DNA of 64,000 nucleotides from Linum tenue (Eukaryota; Streptophyta; Magnoliopsida; Malpighiales; Linaceae), in contig CAMGYJ010000004.1 in NCBI GenBank assembly GCA_946122785.1, forward strand, positions 10,128,150 through 10,192,149. The letters run 5' to 3'. A program made the translations under genes and the position numbers. Positions 33,740-45,518 of the stretch are shown here, in pieces (the stretch's first letter is position 1; every line of letters starts with the position of its first letter). The notes beneath the pieces are model-generated. The model saw only the letters and a program-made list of their open reading frames with translations, was not told the origin of the DNA and ran no database searches.

Positions 33740-33966
33740 GTCCTAAACTTTATTACAGTTATGCCCAAATACACAACACTTGGAACAAACTTAAGGAAGA
33801 TTGATATACTCAACCTCAATGTCAAAAGCTGGATCATCATCTGGATAAATCCTGATTGAGGAGGGGAAAGCGTGATCAGCTCCCAGCTCCAAGCACGCAT
33901 GAGCAAAACCTAGTTGCCCATAAACTCGAGTCTTCTGTTCCGTCCATAATGGCCGACCCACCATAA
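33740..33966 (-). pseudogene. L1 ORF1, middle segment
   Basis: Encodes GRPLWTEQKTRVYGQLGFAH, then the start of a zinc knuckle (CSKCCVFGHNC), as in the DUF4283/zf-CCHC_4 ORF1 of plant LINEs. One stop lies just before the knuckle. It is directly continuous with 39273 once C2 is removed (the EWVA/IM/VGRP junction). Confidence 0.75.
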
Positions 33967-34634
33967 TGTTGGCCCGCCTACATATGGTGAGGAAGAGGCC
34001 AGCAATTCAGCTGGCGGTGGAAATTAAGAAAAGAAAAAAAAATTCACTCAACTGCAGTTGGGAAAATGGATAGCAGATAGATCCAATCAATTGGTTCCCC
34101 ATTTCCTCTGCTATAAAAGGGAACGTGGTTCTCCCTTTCAGAATCATTCCACACTATTCCATCTTCTCCACTTCCTTCCTTTGTATGCCCTCTAAACTAT
34201 TTCTTTTGTGGGTTTGTTTGGTAGTGAAATGTTTTCAATACCACGGGTAGATAGGAGATTTCCTTGTTAGTGAAATAGTGAGGTTGTTTGGGAAACACCG
34301 TGTTCTATTTCTTGTATCGAGAAAATCTCTGTAACGTACCATTGTTATAGTAAAGAAATACTCCGGAGCTGCTGTTCCCGTGGATTGGCCCAAAATCAGG
34401 GTATACCACGTAAATCCTCGGTGTCATTTATTATTATCTATGCTTGTTGCTATTTTGAGAATAGTCGTAGTATATTGCATTATTAAATTACCGAAGTAAA
34501 TTGATCTAAGTAAGTTGGTTACCGTAATTCTGGAGGCTCTGCCACCAGGTCCAACTTACCTGTGAACTTTTTACAAGCGTGTGATTTCTTAGTGCAATAT
34601 ATTTACCCGCTATTCTCACCCGCTGCGCCCAACA
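33967..34634 (+). repeat. C2 5' LTR (668 bp)
   Basis: TATA box CTATAAAAGG at 34111-34120. Ends at AACA before the primer site. Confidence 0.92.
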
Positions 34635-34636
34635 AG

Positions 34637-34649
34637 TGGTATCAGAGCC
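34637..34649 (+). other. C2 primer-binding site (initiator tRNA-Met)
   Basis: TGGTATCAGAGCC, exact copia-type site, two bases after the LTR. Confidence 0.93.
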
Positions 34650-34659
34650 ATGTCCAATG

Positions 34660-35431
34660 GAGGCAAAAACAAGCAAGATGATAAGTCTGAATGGCTCCAA
34701 CTATCACATATGGAGAAACAAGATGAAGGATCTCCTACTCGTGACGGAGTTGCATTTGCCGGTGTTTAGCCCAACTAAACCTGGTGGCAAAACTGAAGAG
34801 GAATGGGAGTCAAGCATGAGAAAGTATGTGACTACATTCGAAAGTTCGTCGACGATAATGTATACAACCACATTAGCGAAGAAACTCATGCCAGAACTCT
34901 GTGGAACAAGCTGGAGGCACTCTATGCATCAAAGACTAGCAACAACAAATTATTTTATCTGACCAAGTTGGTCCAGATGAAATACAAGGAAGGCAAATCC
35001 TTGGCAGATCACTTGAACTAAATTCAAGGGATCGTGGATCAGTTGTCCGGTATGGCATAAAGATGGAAGATGATGTGGTCGCTCTCCTCGTTCTGGATTC
35101 CCTTACAGAATCTTGGGAGACGCTAAAAATTTCACTTACCAACTCTGCGAAAGATGGAGTTATCAACATGGAGATCGTCAAAAGTGGGGTTCTGAATGAA
35201 GAGATGCGAAAAAGATCACAAGGTGCATCCTCATCATCTTCCCAATCAGACCTTTTGGCGGTGGATTCCAGAAGTAGAGGAAGAAGTGAAGCGAGAGGCT
35301 CGAAGCAAAGAGGCAAGAGTCGAGGGAAGTCCAACAAGTTTGCCAATATCAATTGTTATCATTGCAAGGAAAAGGGCCACATCAGAAGATTTTGCCCAAA
35401 GTTCAGAAACGAGAGAAGGAAGGGCAAATGA
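34660..35431 (+). pseudogene. C2 gag
   Basis: Starts MEAKTSKMISLNGSNYHIWR, the usual Tork-type Gag start. A frameshift near 34800 moves it to VCDYIRKFVDDNVYNHI, with a stop at about 35020 and another shift near 35060, then ALLVLDSLTESWETLK and the CCHC knuckle CYHCKEKGHIRRFC at about 35355. A TGA near 35429 separates it from protease. Confidence 0.85.
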
Positions 35432-36816
35432 GATGAGAACAGTGATGATGATGGTGCAAACTCCGGTGATGAGTTCAATATTGTCTACGAGGAAGATGTT
35501 GTCAACCTGACAACCCAGGAGACAAGCTGGGTGGTTGATAGTGGTGCTACCATCCACGTGACGTCCAAGATAGAGTTTTTCTCATCTTACACACCAGGTG
35601 ACTTTGGTGTGGTAAGGATGGGAAATGGCAACCTTTCCAAAGTTATTGGAAAAGGAGAAGTATGCTTGGAGATGATGAATGGTACGAAACTACTACTAAA
35701 GGATGTCAGGCATGTTCCAGAAATGCGCCTGAATCTCATCTCTGTAGACAAGTTGGATGAGGAAGGTTACTGTAACACCTTCCACAATGGCCAGTGGAAA
35801 CTCACCAGAGGCTCCTTGGTGTTGGCCAAGGGCAAGAAGCTGTCAAAGCTGTATGTGACGGAAGCCAAGATCTCCCCAGAGATTGTCAACTCAGCGGAGA
35901 ATGGTGACACAATTGAATTGTGGCACAAACGGCTCGTTCACATGAGTGAGAAGTCCATGGCAAAGTTGGCCCAGAAGAATGTCATAGCTGGGTTGGATCA
36001 TATTCATCTAAAGAAGTGTGTCGATTGCCTTGCGGGAAAGAAAAACCGAGTTGCTTTCAAAAGTTCCATCCCTTCAAGAGCGAAGAACGTGTTGGATCTA
36101 GTTCACTCAGATCTCTGTGAACCCGATGTCAACGTCAAATCACTTGGAGGTGCCAGATATTTCGTGACATTCATTGATGACCATTCACGAAAGACTAGGG
36201 TGTATACCTTGAAGACCAAGGATCAGGCCCTAGACGTTTTCAAGCAATTCCTGGCCCTGGTGGGGGGGGGGGGAACTGGGAAGAAGCTGAAGTGCATCAG
36301 GACTGACAATGGTGGAGAGTACAGAGGTCCGTTTGCTACCTTCTACAAGGAACATGGAATTCGACAGCAATTCACACCACCAAAGACGCCGCATTTGAAT
36401 GGGCTAGTGAAAGGATGAACAGGACCCTGCTAGAGAGAGTCAGGTGTTGGTTTTCACACTCGAAGCTACCACAATATTTCTGGGGGGAGGCACTGCTTGC
36501 AGCAGTTTACGTGTGGAACAGGTCACACAGTGTGCCACTGAAGTATGATGCCCCAGAGAAGGTGTGGACAGGAAAAGAAGTTTCCTACAAACATTTGCGG
36601 GTGTTTGGTTGCAAGGCCTTTGTCCATATTCCAAAGGATGAAAGGTCAAAGTTGGATTCAAAGATGCGACCGTGCGTATTCATTGGCTATGGTCAAAATG
36701 AGTTTGGCTATAGATTCTTTGATCCAATCCATAAGAAGCTTATGAGACCATCGAAAATGTTGTTGCTAGGAAAGAAGTTCCTAGTACTGATGCTAGCCAG
36801 CCAAACCTTGAGCTAG
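35432..36816 (+). pseudogene. C2 protease and integrase
   Basis: Protease DSGATIHVTS (about 35540), gag-pre-integrase motif with LWHKRLVHMSEKSM and CVDCLAGKK, integrase core with Asp in FVTFIDDHSRK and Asp in IRTDNGGEYRG. The spacer before it is replaced by a G12 run at about 36260, a likely slippage. A one-base deletion near 36410 breaks the frame just at the catalytic-Glu region (HLNGL, then MNRTLLERVR). Confidence 0.85.
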
Positions 36817-38456
36817 TGCCTCCAACACCAGCGCCTACAGAAGTTGGAGAAGAAGTACAACATGATCAGCCTGAGATAGTTGAACCAGATGCCCATGTGG
36901 AGGTTCAAACAGAAGATGCTGATGACGATGGTCAACCGCCAGCCATAGAAGGTTCTCCTGTTCGAACAACAAGATCTGGTAGAATTTCACGACCGTCTAC
37001 CAGATATCCCGAGATTGAATACGTCTCACTTACTGACGGCGGAGAACCAGAAAGCTTCACAGAAGCTATGAATGATGAAGACAAGCAAAGGTGGATAGAA
37101 GCCATGCAAGACGAGATGGATTCCTTGTATGAGAACAACACATTTCAGCTGGTGAAGTTGCCAAAAGGCAAGAGAGCTTTGAAGAACAAGTGGGTGTTTA
37201 AGATCAAGCATGATGAACACAACCGTTAGCCACGCTTCAAAGCCAGACTAGTTGTGAAAGGCATTGACTTTGACGAGATATTTTCACCTGTGGTGAAGAT
37301 GACATCCATTCGTACTGTGTTGGGACTAGCAGCAAGTCTTAACCTAGAGGTTGAACAAATGGATGTGAAAACTGCTTTCCTTCATGGTGATTTGGAGGAA
37401 GAGATTTACATGGAGCAACCAGAAGGCTTCAAGAAGGAGGACTATATGTGCAGGCTCCGTAAGAGCTTGTATGGCTTGAAGCAGGCACCAAGACAGTGGT
37501 ATAAGAAGTTTGAGTCTTTTATGGGGGAGCAAGGCTACATGAAGACTACTTCAGACCACTGCGTGTTCGTGAAGAAATTTCCTGATGGAGATTTCATCAT
37601 ACTTTTGCTCTATGTGGATGATATGCTAATTGCTGGGCAAAACGTCTCAAAGATCGATGATTTGAAGAAGGAGTTAAGCAAGTCTTTTGCCATGAAAGAC
37701 TTGGGACCAGCAAAGCAAATTCTTGGCGTGAGGATCGTTCGGGATCGAGGTGCTAAGAAGATATGGTTGTCACAAGAGAAGTACATTGAGAAAGTACTTC
37801 AACTTTTCAACATGGATAATGCTAAGGCGGTTAGCTGTCCTCTTGCTAACCACTTTACATTGACATCCAAACAGAGCCTGTCTACTGAGAAGGAAAAGGC
37901 GGAGATGGATAAAATTCCATATGCTTCAGCAGTGGGAAGTTTGATGTACGCCAGGGTGTGTACAAGGCCATATATTGCTCATGCAGTTGGAGTTGTGAGT
38001 CGGTTTCTTTCCAAACCAGGAAAGGAACATTGGGAAGCTGTGAAGTGGATCCTCAGATACGTTCGAGGTAGCTACAAAATGAGTCTATGTTTTGGAGATG
38101 GTGAACCTGTCCTTGTTGGCTATACAGATGCTGACATGGCAGGTGATGTTGATTCGAGGAGGTCCACTTCTGGGTACCAGATTACCTTATCAGGGGGAGC
38201 AATATCGTGCCAGTCAAGGCTACAAAAATGTGTAGCTCTTTCCACAACAGAGGCTGAGTACATAGCAGCAACGGAAGCGTGCAAGGAGATGATCTGGATG
38301 AAGAAGCTCTTGAAAGAACTTGGGTTTCAACAAGAACAACCGCAGTTGTCTGTGACAGTCAAAGTGCTATTCATCTTTCGAAGAATGCTTCATTTCATGC
38401 CCGATCAAAATAAATCGATGTTCGATATCATTGGATACGAGATGTGCTTGAAATGA
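36816..38456 (+). pseudogene. C2 reverse transcriptase and RNase H
   Basis: RT_copia-type domain: NKWVFKIKHDEHNR, a stop, a short deletion before IDFDEIFSPVVK, MDVKTAFLHGDLEEEIYM, SLYGLKQAPRQWY and the catalytic LLYVDDMLIA (about 37605-37635). RNase H follows: GYTDADMAGDVDSRRSTSGY and LSTTEAEYIAATEA. The C-terminus shifts frame near 38350. The main open part is 37254-38456. Confidence 0.88.
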
Positions 38457-38582
38457 AGCAGCTACAACTAAAGAAGATCCATACTGACGAAAATGGATCT
38501 GACATGTGTACCAAGACTCTTCCAAGATAAAAGTTTGAGTTCTGTCGATCAGCTGCAGGGATGACGAAGTCACCTATGTAGG

Positions 38583-38597
38583 CAGGCAGGGGAGAAT
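38583..38597 (+). other. C2 polypurine tract
   Basis: Purine-rich CAGGCAGGGGAGAAT abutting the 3' LTR. Confidence 0.8.
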
Positions 38598-39272
38598 TGT
38601 TGGCCCGCCTACATATGGTGAGGAAGAGGCCAGCAATTCAGCTGGCGGTGGAAATTAAGAAAAGAAAAAAATTTCACTCAAATGCAGTTGGGGAAATGGA
38701 TAGCAGATAGATCCAACCAATTGCAATCAATTGGTTCCCCATTTCCTCTGCTATAAAAGGGAACGTGGTTCTCCCTTTCAGAATCATTCCACACTATTCC
38801 ATCTTCTCCACTTCCTTCCTTTGTATGCTCTCTAAACTATTTCTTTTGTGGGTTTGTTTGGTAGTGAAACGTTTTCACTACCACGGGTAGATAGGAGATT
38901 TCCTTGTGAGTGAAATAGTGAGGTTGTTTGGGAAACACCGTGTGTTCTATTTCTTGTATTGAGAAAATCTCTGTAACCTACCATTGTTATAGTAAAGAAA
39001 TACTCCGGAGTTGCTGTTCCAGTGGATTGGCCCAAAATCAGGGTATACCATGTAAATCCTCGGTGTCATTTATTATTATCTATGCTTGTTGCTATTTTGA
39101 GAATAGTCGTAGTATATTGCATTATTAAATTACCGAAGTAAATTGATCTAAGTTGGTTACCATAATTCTGGAGGCTCTGTCACCAGGTCCAACTTACCTG
39201 TGAACTTTTTACAAGCGTGTAATTTCTTAGTGCAATATATTTACCCGCTATTCTCACCGGCTGCGCCCAACA
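38598..39272 (+). repeat. C2 3' LTR (675 bp)
   Basis: Same structure as the 5' LTR with small indels (for example the AATTGCAATCAATTGG insertion); TATA box at 38751-38760. Confidence 0.92.
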
Positions 39273-39559
39273 CATAATAGCAACCCATTCCATACCATCG
39301 AGAGCATTATATTCCAACGGCAAACCCCATATACGAATCCAAATCAGTATGGTCTCCACCCTAGGAACCACTGGCTGAATTCCCAATTTCCATTTTCGAA
39401 AAAACACCGAATTTCCATTTTCACCTCTTTAGGAAGACGAAAGCCATCTTTGAACTTAATTGGCGGACGATACTTCAACCGATTCTCTGGAGCAACTGAG
39501 AATAGTTGAGCCCAAGAAGAGCCCTCGCCAGTTGGTGTTGTCTCTTGACAGCGAGGCAA
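39273..39559 (-). pseudogene. L1 ORF1, 5' segment
   Basis: GSSWAQLFSVAPENRLKYRP, then a frameshift, then IWIRIWGLPLEYNALDGMEW: the DUF4283-type N-terminus of plant LINE ORF1. Cut by C2 at 39272; continues at 33966. Confidence 0.7.
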
Positions 39560-39610
39560 CCATCGATATTGTCAAGCCCTAGATCAGAGAGAGAAGAGCC
39601 CTCATATTAA

Positions 39611-40244
39611 TAACATCAATATTTACTTGTATTCTGAGAATTATATTATCATAAATACCAATAATATCAATAAATTAGTCATATTCTTAATGGTTAGCTG
39701 CAAAAATGTTTTGTTTTTTTTTGTCGGATATGGGTTATGTGAAAAGCGGGCTGGATTATTGCCAAACCAGCACACAACCGGCTAATTCCAAAAACGAATT
39801 GTACCCACACGTGACTTAAAACCCGTTAACATAGAGTTTTATTCACGTTGACTAGTTGGCCTGGTTGGGTTTCGTGAATATGAGTTTAATTACTATTTCT
39901 ACTCATAATCCAACAAGAGGCATAACAGAGACACTAATTAATAAACAATAGTACTAATATAGTGGTCGGAAGCCCCACTGGGACATGTTATGGTACACTA
40001 TGACTGGTCACCATGATCACCAAAGAAAAAATAGACAATTTAGAGTTTCGGAAAAGTAAACCCCTTATCTTTTATATTTGTATTAGTCAATACATTAAGA
40101 GTAGTACTACCAATAAGAAATTACCAGTGGCATTATGAATATCTATACCAATACATCTATACTAATCAGTAATCAGTACCAAATAACCAAAACCTATACC
40201 AATAACCCAAACCTTGCTTTTATCATTTTGATTAATTTTATTGG
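39611..40244. other. AT-rich intergenic sequence, no gene seen
   Basis: No long frames or repeat ends recognised. Confidence 0.5.
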
Positions 40245-40307
40245 ATTTTCGCGGTAAGAAAGTGAGAAACTTCGGCCCCCGAAGGCCAAATCCAGGCTCC
40301 ACCCCTG
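40245..40307. mobile_element. hAT-type right end, orphan
   Basis: GAAGGCCAAATCCAGGCTCC followed by ACCCCTG is the common right end of plant hAT MITEs (reverse complement CAGGGGTGGAGCC). No matching left end was found upstream, so the element is truncated. Confidence 0.4.
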
Positions 40308-40575
40308 TGCATATGGTTGTCATTATATATCCAAGAAAATGAAATCGACACTAAATCAAAATGATATATCTCCTCATGAAATTAGAATATTTGATTTGGT
40401 CGGTTCTATATAAAAAAAATCGATTGGCTTTGTCTGAGCTCCAAACCAATTCGATCATATTAGTCCAGATCATCCAAATTTCCAACCAGAGGAATGGAAA
40501 GAACTCAAGAAGCACAGTTAACGCAGAATCCTCTGTATAGTGGATGTAGCTAGGCAGCAACGGCCACATAGGATT

Positions 40576-42238
40576 TCAATACAATAGCCTATTTATGTCT
40601 TTCATGATTACAGAAGTTAAGATTTTATAGGCCTTTTCCGTGGGATGAAGACCATCCCAAAAAATGTAATTTGAAGTATCGACACAAGTCGAAGGGCTCA
40701 ATCGGTTGCAAAGAAATCCAAACTCTATAGTTCCTGTCCCGCAGCATCCGTCCTTCGTTACGACAAACCCTGCAATATATCCATCCACGTAAATAAATTA
40801 AACTTTCTTAAACCATGCATCCTAACTAACTTGATTAAGGAGAAATTAACTTAACTAACTTAATTACCATAATTTTCAGGGCGCCTAATGATATCTAACA
40901 AAGGCGTGTACACGTCAACAAACTGGACGCTCAAGTCAGGAAGCGAAACGTCGTCGTTAAGTCGCTGAATTTCGTGGCCAAGCTTCTCGTTGAACATCAC
41001 GGCCAGCTCGTTGGACTCGTCGGAACATTGCCTCTGTACTCCGCCGAGCAAAGTTCTGAAGGCGGGGATACATCCGGTCGTTAATGCACTCAGGTGAACG
41101 ATCTTTCGAGCTCCCAACCCGTACAGCTGCCTTAGAAAGGCGGAAGCCCGGCCGGCGAGAAAGCCAGCGTATGAAGCCATTTCCGACGACGACTTTGTTC
41201 TGGTATGAAACAAAGAGGCCAATAAGACGTCGTTGTTGCCACATGATATTACATAAATGCTATTTTCAACGACGTCGTTTGATGTCTGCTCTCCCACGAG
41301 GTTTCTCAACTTCCCCACGTATTGTTGGAAGAGATTGAGTTGATTCGGAATCGATATGACCGACTGATATACATATTTCAAACAAGTCATGATTAGAAAT
41401 AACTTATATAAGTATACATTAGCAAAAAGTAATTTTTCTCAGTGTTAATACAAAGTCAAGAAAGTCATTACCAATATTTTTGGTGTCTTGGGATCATAAC
41501 CAGAACCAGACGAGGCAAAACACACTCCCGTTATGAGCTCCTTAGCTTGAAGATTCAGATCGAGATAAGGTGGTAAAAGATACTTGATTCCCAAACTTTC
41601 AACTGCACAAATACACATATTCTTAACAATTACTTGGCATTAAGATACATTTCAGACGTGAATACTTATCATAAGAGATTCCCAACATATAATAAGATTC
41701 TCTTTCTTGAAATCACCGCCTTTTCAAACCTAGAAAACATATGGAATTCTGGGCTTCTTCCTTGGAGCAATTACTTTAATTCATACTTCTTCTAATTGAT
41801 TTAATGTATACCATACTCTCTAGTAAGATGATATACACTAGCTAACAACCAACACGGTGCTACATCTTATACACATTGGGAACGCAAATAATTGTAACCA
41901 TACAGTACAAAAATCAAATAATAAGTACCTATGAAGTCCGAAATGAGCCTTCCATCGGAGAATCTACCGGTGGGGATTCTTCCCGGAAAATCCCTTCCGT
42001 AGGGAGGGAAGTTGGACTTTATCAAAGTCGCGATATGGTCATTGTTGCCGGTATCAAGAATCGAGTCCCCGAAGGCGAAGACAGCTGAAGAAGTTCTTCT
42101 ATTACCAACTGTTACGTTTTCAGGTGGCGGCGGCGCCATAGTTATTGCAACCGCTTCGCTGAAGAATAGAGGACCAATGGTTACAATAAGCTGCAGCAAG
42201 AAGAAGGAAACGATGACTAATGATTCTGAAGAAGCCAT
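40576..42238 (-). CDS. GDSL esterase/lipase (four exons, 376 aa)
   Basis: The one convincing host gene. Exons 42238-41929, 41602-41472, 41363-40868 and 40769-40576, all with GT-AG introns and matching phases, give 376 aa. Residues 7-31 are hydrophobic, a likely signal peptide (cleavage near SEAVA), so the product is probably secreted. Block I is [13 protein letters not shown] with the nucleophile Ser59. Block II is in [13 protein letters not shown]. Block III is ISCGNND with the oxyanion-hole Asn. Block V is DGLHPTE with Asp351 and His354. [15 protein letters not shown] and Cys-rich [15 protein letters not shown] are typical of the plant EXL-like subgroup. Such enzymes hydrolyse acyl esters in the apoplast or cell wall; the substrate cannot be read from sequence. 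The gene is complete, with no disabling change seen. Confidence 0.92.
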
Positions 42239-42800
42239 ATTAGTATTCCTAACTTAATTAGTGTGTTGTGTTGATTAGTCTACGCTAATCTTTTGATTTA
42301 ATTTCCATCTACATATATCTATATCTATCAGGTAGCTGATGTCCTTATGAAATGCAGTTGAGGCGGTGGCTCTGCCAACAACCTGCTGCCGTCATTAATT
42401 CCGGCCTCCACAATAATGATCTTCCCACACTGTTGGAAGGCTTATTAAGGACCAATTACGTCTGAGTACGTGCACTTTTATGGAGTTCATTGCGTGTAGA
42501 AAAGATCATTTCTGGTACAACGTAACTCTGAATAAAGGTGATTTAACAGGACGAAGTCTAGGAAGAAACATGGCGCACTCCATTTGTAATACGTAATTAA
42601 CTGATCCATGATAAGGTATAAAAGGTTTAATTTGACTTCACAATAGCTTACAGTGTTCTTGATATTTATTCTGAAGTATAATTGGTACAAGTTGATTTCG
42701 AGAACGGATGGGGATAATCAACCATGCAAGAAGGAAAACAATAGAAACAAAGAATACAACACATAGATTTATGTGGCTCATTAATACAATGGGTGTCTGG
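42239..42800 (-). promoter_or_regulatory. Upstream region of the GDSL gene
   Basis: AT-rich and non-coding. A weak TATA-like stretch (GATATAGATATATG on the minus strand) lies at about 42310-42330, 75-90 bp before the ATG. No firm promoter element can be assigned. Confidence 0.3.
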
Positions 42801-42925
42801 CAGCGGCAGATTTAGGATAGGGTAGAGCACTGAGCCAAAATTGAAAAGAGGTGGAGAAGACTAGCTCTGGATCAAGGGGAGGATTGGGCCGTGGTCCGGG
42901 GGTGGCCACCCAAGATCCGCCGCTG
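42801..42925. mobile_element. Small hAT-like MITE (125 bp)
   Basis: Ends CAGCGGCAGATTTAGG and CCAAGATCCGCCGCTG (imperfect TIRs). Flanks GTGTCTGG and GTGCTTGG match at 6 of 8 positions, an aged 8-bp TSD. Confidence 0.5.
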
Positions 42926-42933
42926 GTGCTTGG

Positions 42934-44479
42934 TGCTAGTGAGTCCTCGTTTGCGCGCACGTGAACCAACCTAACAAACAAGGAAAGGATGCCTCTTCGG
43001 GCATCTGAGAATGATTCGGGCGGTAGAGAGTCAGCTGCTTCACTATATTTGAGGAGATTACAAAATACATAGGGATTGAGAAATATATATAGTACTTCTC
43101 CATATGGCCTAACTCTAATCTATCATGGTAAATAATAAGGTTATAGACTAGACTCGAAACAAAAACTTTAACGTATATAAGCCCATACACCATTAATCAG
43201 ACACCATTGATCGGGGCGAGAGAACCTTTACTCTCCCGAGCCCCCTAACCAGACGTCTTGCTCCTAGACCCCGGCTAGCTTATCCGTCAACGAGACCCCG
43301 TGACTTCAATTCGAAGACATTGCAATTAAAGAAAAACAGACATAAGAATAAATACATATATATCCAAGAAATGCAGACTTGCGGAGGCCAAGCTTGGTAC
43401 ACAAACACCAAATAATGCGGTGTAATATTGAATGATCTATTATAAAATACAACCTCAAAGTTGGCATTAAGAGCAACAGAACATGAAAGTGCAAAAAATA
43501 ATGGATTGAAAGTTTGAACAGACTAATAAATAATGTATGGGACACAAGCATATGCGTGGAAGTAAGAATGAGAGGTGCGTTGTCCTTCTCATTTCGTACG
43601 AAGGGTCATACCCTACCTACTACTATTTTGTCTTCTTCCCAACGATGTATGTATGTCCAGGATATAGTAACGAGAAATTCATCGCTAATTTTGTTGTGCA
43701 AATTACGGGTCGTTTGGAAGTTGTGATTTCAAATGCTGTATTGAGCCAATTCATGTATTTGTGAGATTAAGTCGCTTTTTGGCTTATATTGAAGTAGAAT
43801 ACATGCATTAATTTTTTGGAGGTCCCACTACAATCACTCATAGTTGAGATTCTTCACAATCACTCAAAATTGACTTTTTCTTGCTTTCTAACAAACCACA
43901 ATCTAAACCTCCAAGCAATATATTTTTCTAATACATCAAATGATAATACAACTTCGATACACTACTTCACATGTTTTATCGCTAAAAATATTCTCTCCAT
44001 GATAGCCGTTCAAACGGTCATGGTCAACACTAGACGAATCGAAAGACAAATCAATTTGTATTGTGTGTCCATCCCTATTTTCCCAACTTCACTAGTAATT
44101 TTGCAAGGGAAAAAAATTCATATTATCGACTAGGAACCACATGAGCGGCCTAATATCATAGCTCATTCTTCAAAGAATGCATCTCATAACATTCAAAGTC
44201 TCGAGGCTAAACTCTTGAGCAAGTTTGTAAATATTTTCTTCATCAAATGACCGAAAAGAACTGTTAGGATCTAGTGCACCAATCAGCTGAAGCAATCTAA
44301 ATGATGACTCAACTAGTTTGTACATATTTTCTTAATCAAAAGACTGGAAAGAAAACTAGCGACCGGTGGACTGGCAGAGGTATTCAATTTGGGTCCGTTC
44401 GTTCCCTCGTTCTTTTTTGTTTTGTTTTGGGGGATTGAAGAATTTTCTTTTTTAGTTTTGACAGGGAAGGGTGAACTTT
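42934..44479. other. Intergenic sequence, no gene seen
   Basis: Several frames of 60-105 codons but none with recognisable content or codon bias. AT-rich, probably old repeat debris. Confidence 0.45.
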
Positions 44480-44698
44480 AATTTAGAGCTATTTTTTATA
44501 TTTCAATGAAACTTTATACTTAGTCGTTTACGTTTTAGACTTTCAAGTTTTATTGTTTTTTAGATCAAAATCATTGGAGGGCTAAAATTTCTAGGATAAA
44601 TTTATAGTGCTTTGGATATATCTAGACCATTTTCCTAGTTACACATAATGCTATTATAAATTAATACTCGACGACTTCTAATATTAGATCCGCCGTTG
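44480..44698. repeat. hAT-like repeat, copy 2
   Basis: Shares ordered blocks with 1-325 and ends AGATCCGCCGTTG followed by TATCTG, like that copy. Left end not defined. Confidence 0.45.
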
Positions 44699-45108
44699 TA
44701 TCTGCTTATGGGTTAAAAGTGTTAGAGAGATCCGCGGGCAGAGTCGGGATTTGAAACTACTCTTATTCTCTCTTCATAATAATTTTTTAAATAATTAAAT
44801 AATAATTTTTTAATAATAAAATAAAAAATAATTATATCCAAACATTTCATTATTGATATCTTTTATGGCTTTCATAGTTAATTTTTTTAATTAAACAAAT
44901 TGTTATAAGGATCGGTTAGATAATTAAAAAAATATAATTAAGTACTAGTAGTTCATCTAATTGCATTGCACGCCCTACGTTCTTTACGTCTTTTGGTCCG
45001 CCACCTGTCCCCATTCCATTACTCTTAGTAATCCCTCCATTGGTATTTCTATATATTCTTTTTATGAAAGTCGGATAATCCTCATTGTTATTTTATCTTC
45101 TAAAAAAG

Positions 45109-45471
45109 CATGGTAAAGGAAACCGTACCGGACATCATATCGGATTCCTTTCTGGTAGGGTATTTTGTGGTACGACTGTGGTTCAACCGTTTCATACCGG
45201 TAAATACCGTTTTTGTAATAATAAAATATATTTTTTGTCAAAAAATCGTGCCGCCAAAATCAGGATATCGTCTCGGAGTAATACCGGATATATCGGAATA
45301 TACCGGATAATAAATGAATAAATACAAGTAGTTAGCAAATTAATAGGAAAAGAAGAAATTTTAAATAATAATTATTTTTTATAAAAAACTTTCCCATCAT
45401 TTAATAGATTAATACGCGTGCATTTAACCCTTTCCCCATCTACCATCTTCTGTTCTTCCTCCCATCTCTCT

Positions 45472-45518
<47 letters not shown>

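Larger units (their letters stand above)
33967..39272 (+). mobile_element. Ty1/copia element C2, Tork/Tnt1 type
   Basis: LTRs 33967-34634 and 38598-39272, starting TGTTGGCCCGCC and ending CGCCCAACA; TSD CATAA (33962-33966 and 39273-39277). tRNA-Met primer site, PPT, and gag-PR-IN-RT-RH order of copia elements. The polyprotein is broken by several frameshifts and stops, so it is inactive. LTRs show several substitutions and small indels, so it is not recent. Confidence 0.93.
29870..39610 (-). mobile_element. Non-LTR retrotransposon (LINE) L1, 3' truncated, nested
   Basis: Minus strand. ORF1 lies in pieces (39560-39273, 33966-33740, 33300-33012, 32201-31975); ORF2 endonuclease and RT lie at 31909-29870. 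The element stops inside RT, fused to A1; no 3' end or poly-A. Insertions: C2 (33967-39272) and two hAT MITEs (33301-33739; 32202-33011). Removing them joins the ORF1 pieces. Confidence 0.8.

Noticed and set aside
34637..34649. tRNA gene fragment
   Set aside because: It is the retrotransposon primer-binding site next to the LTR; no tRNA cloverleaf around it. No tRNA or rRNA genes were seen in the window.
43200..43310. Small GC-rich inverted repeat (GGGGCGAGAG..) as MITE or regulatory hairpin
   Set aside because: Short, imperfect pairing, no TSD, single occurrence.
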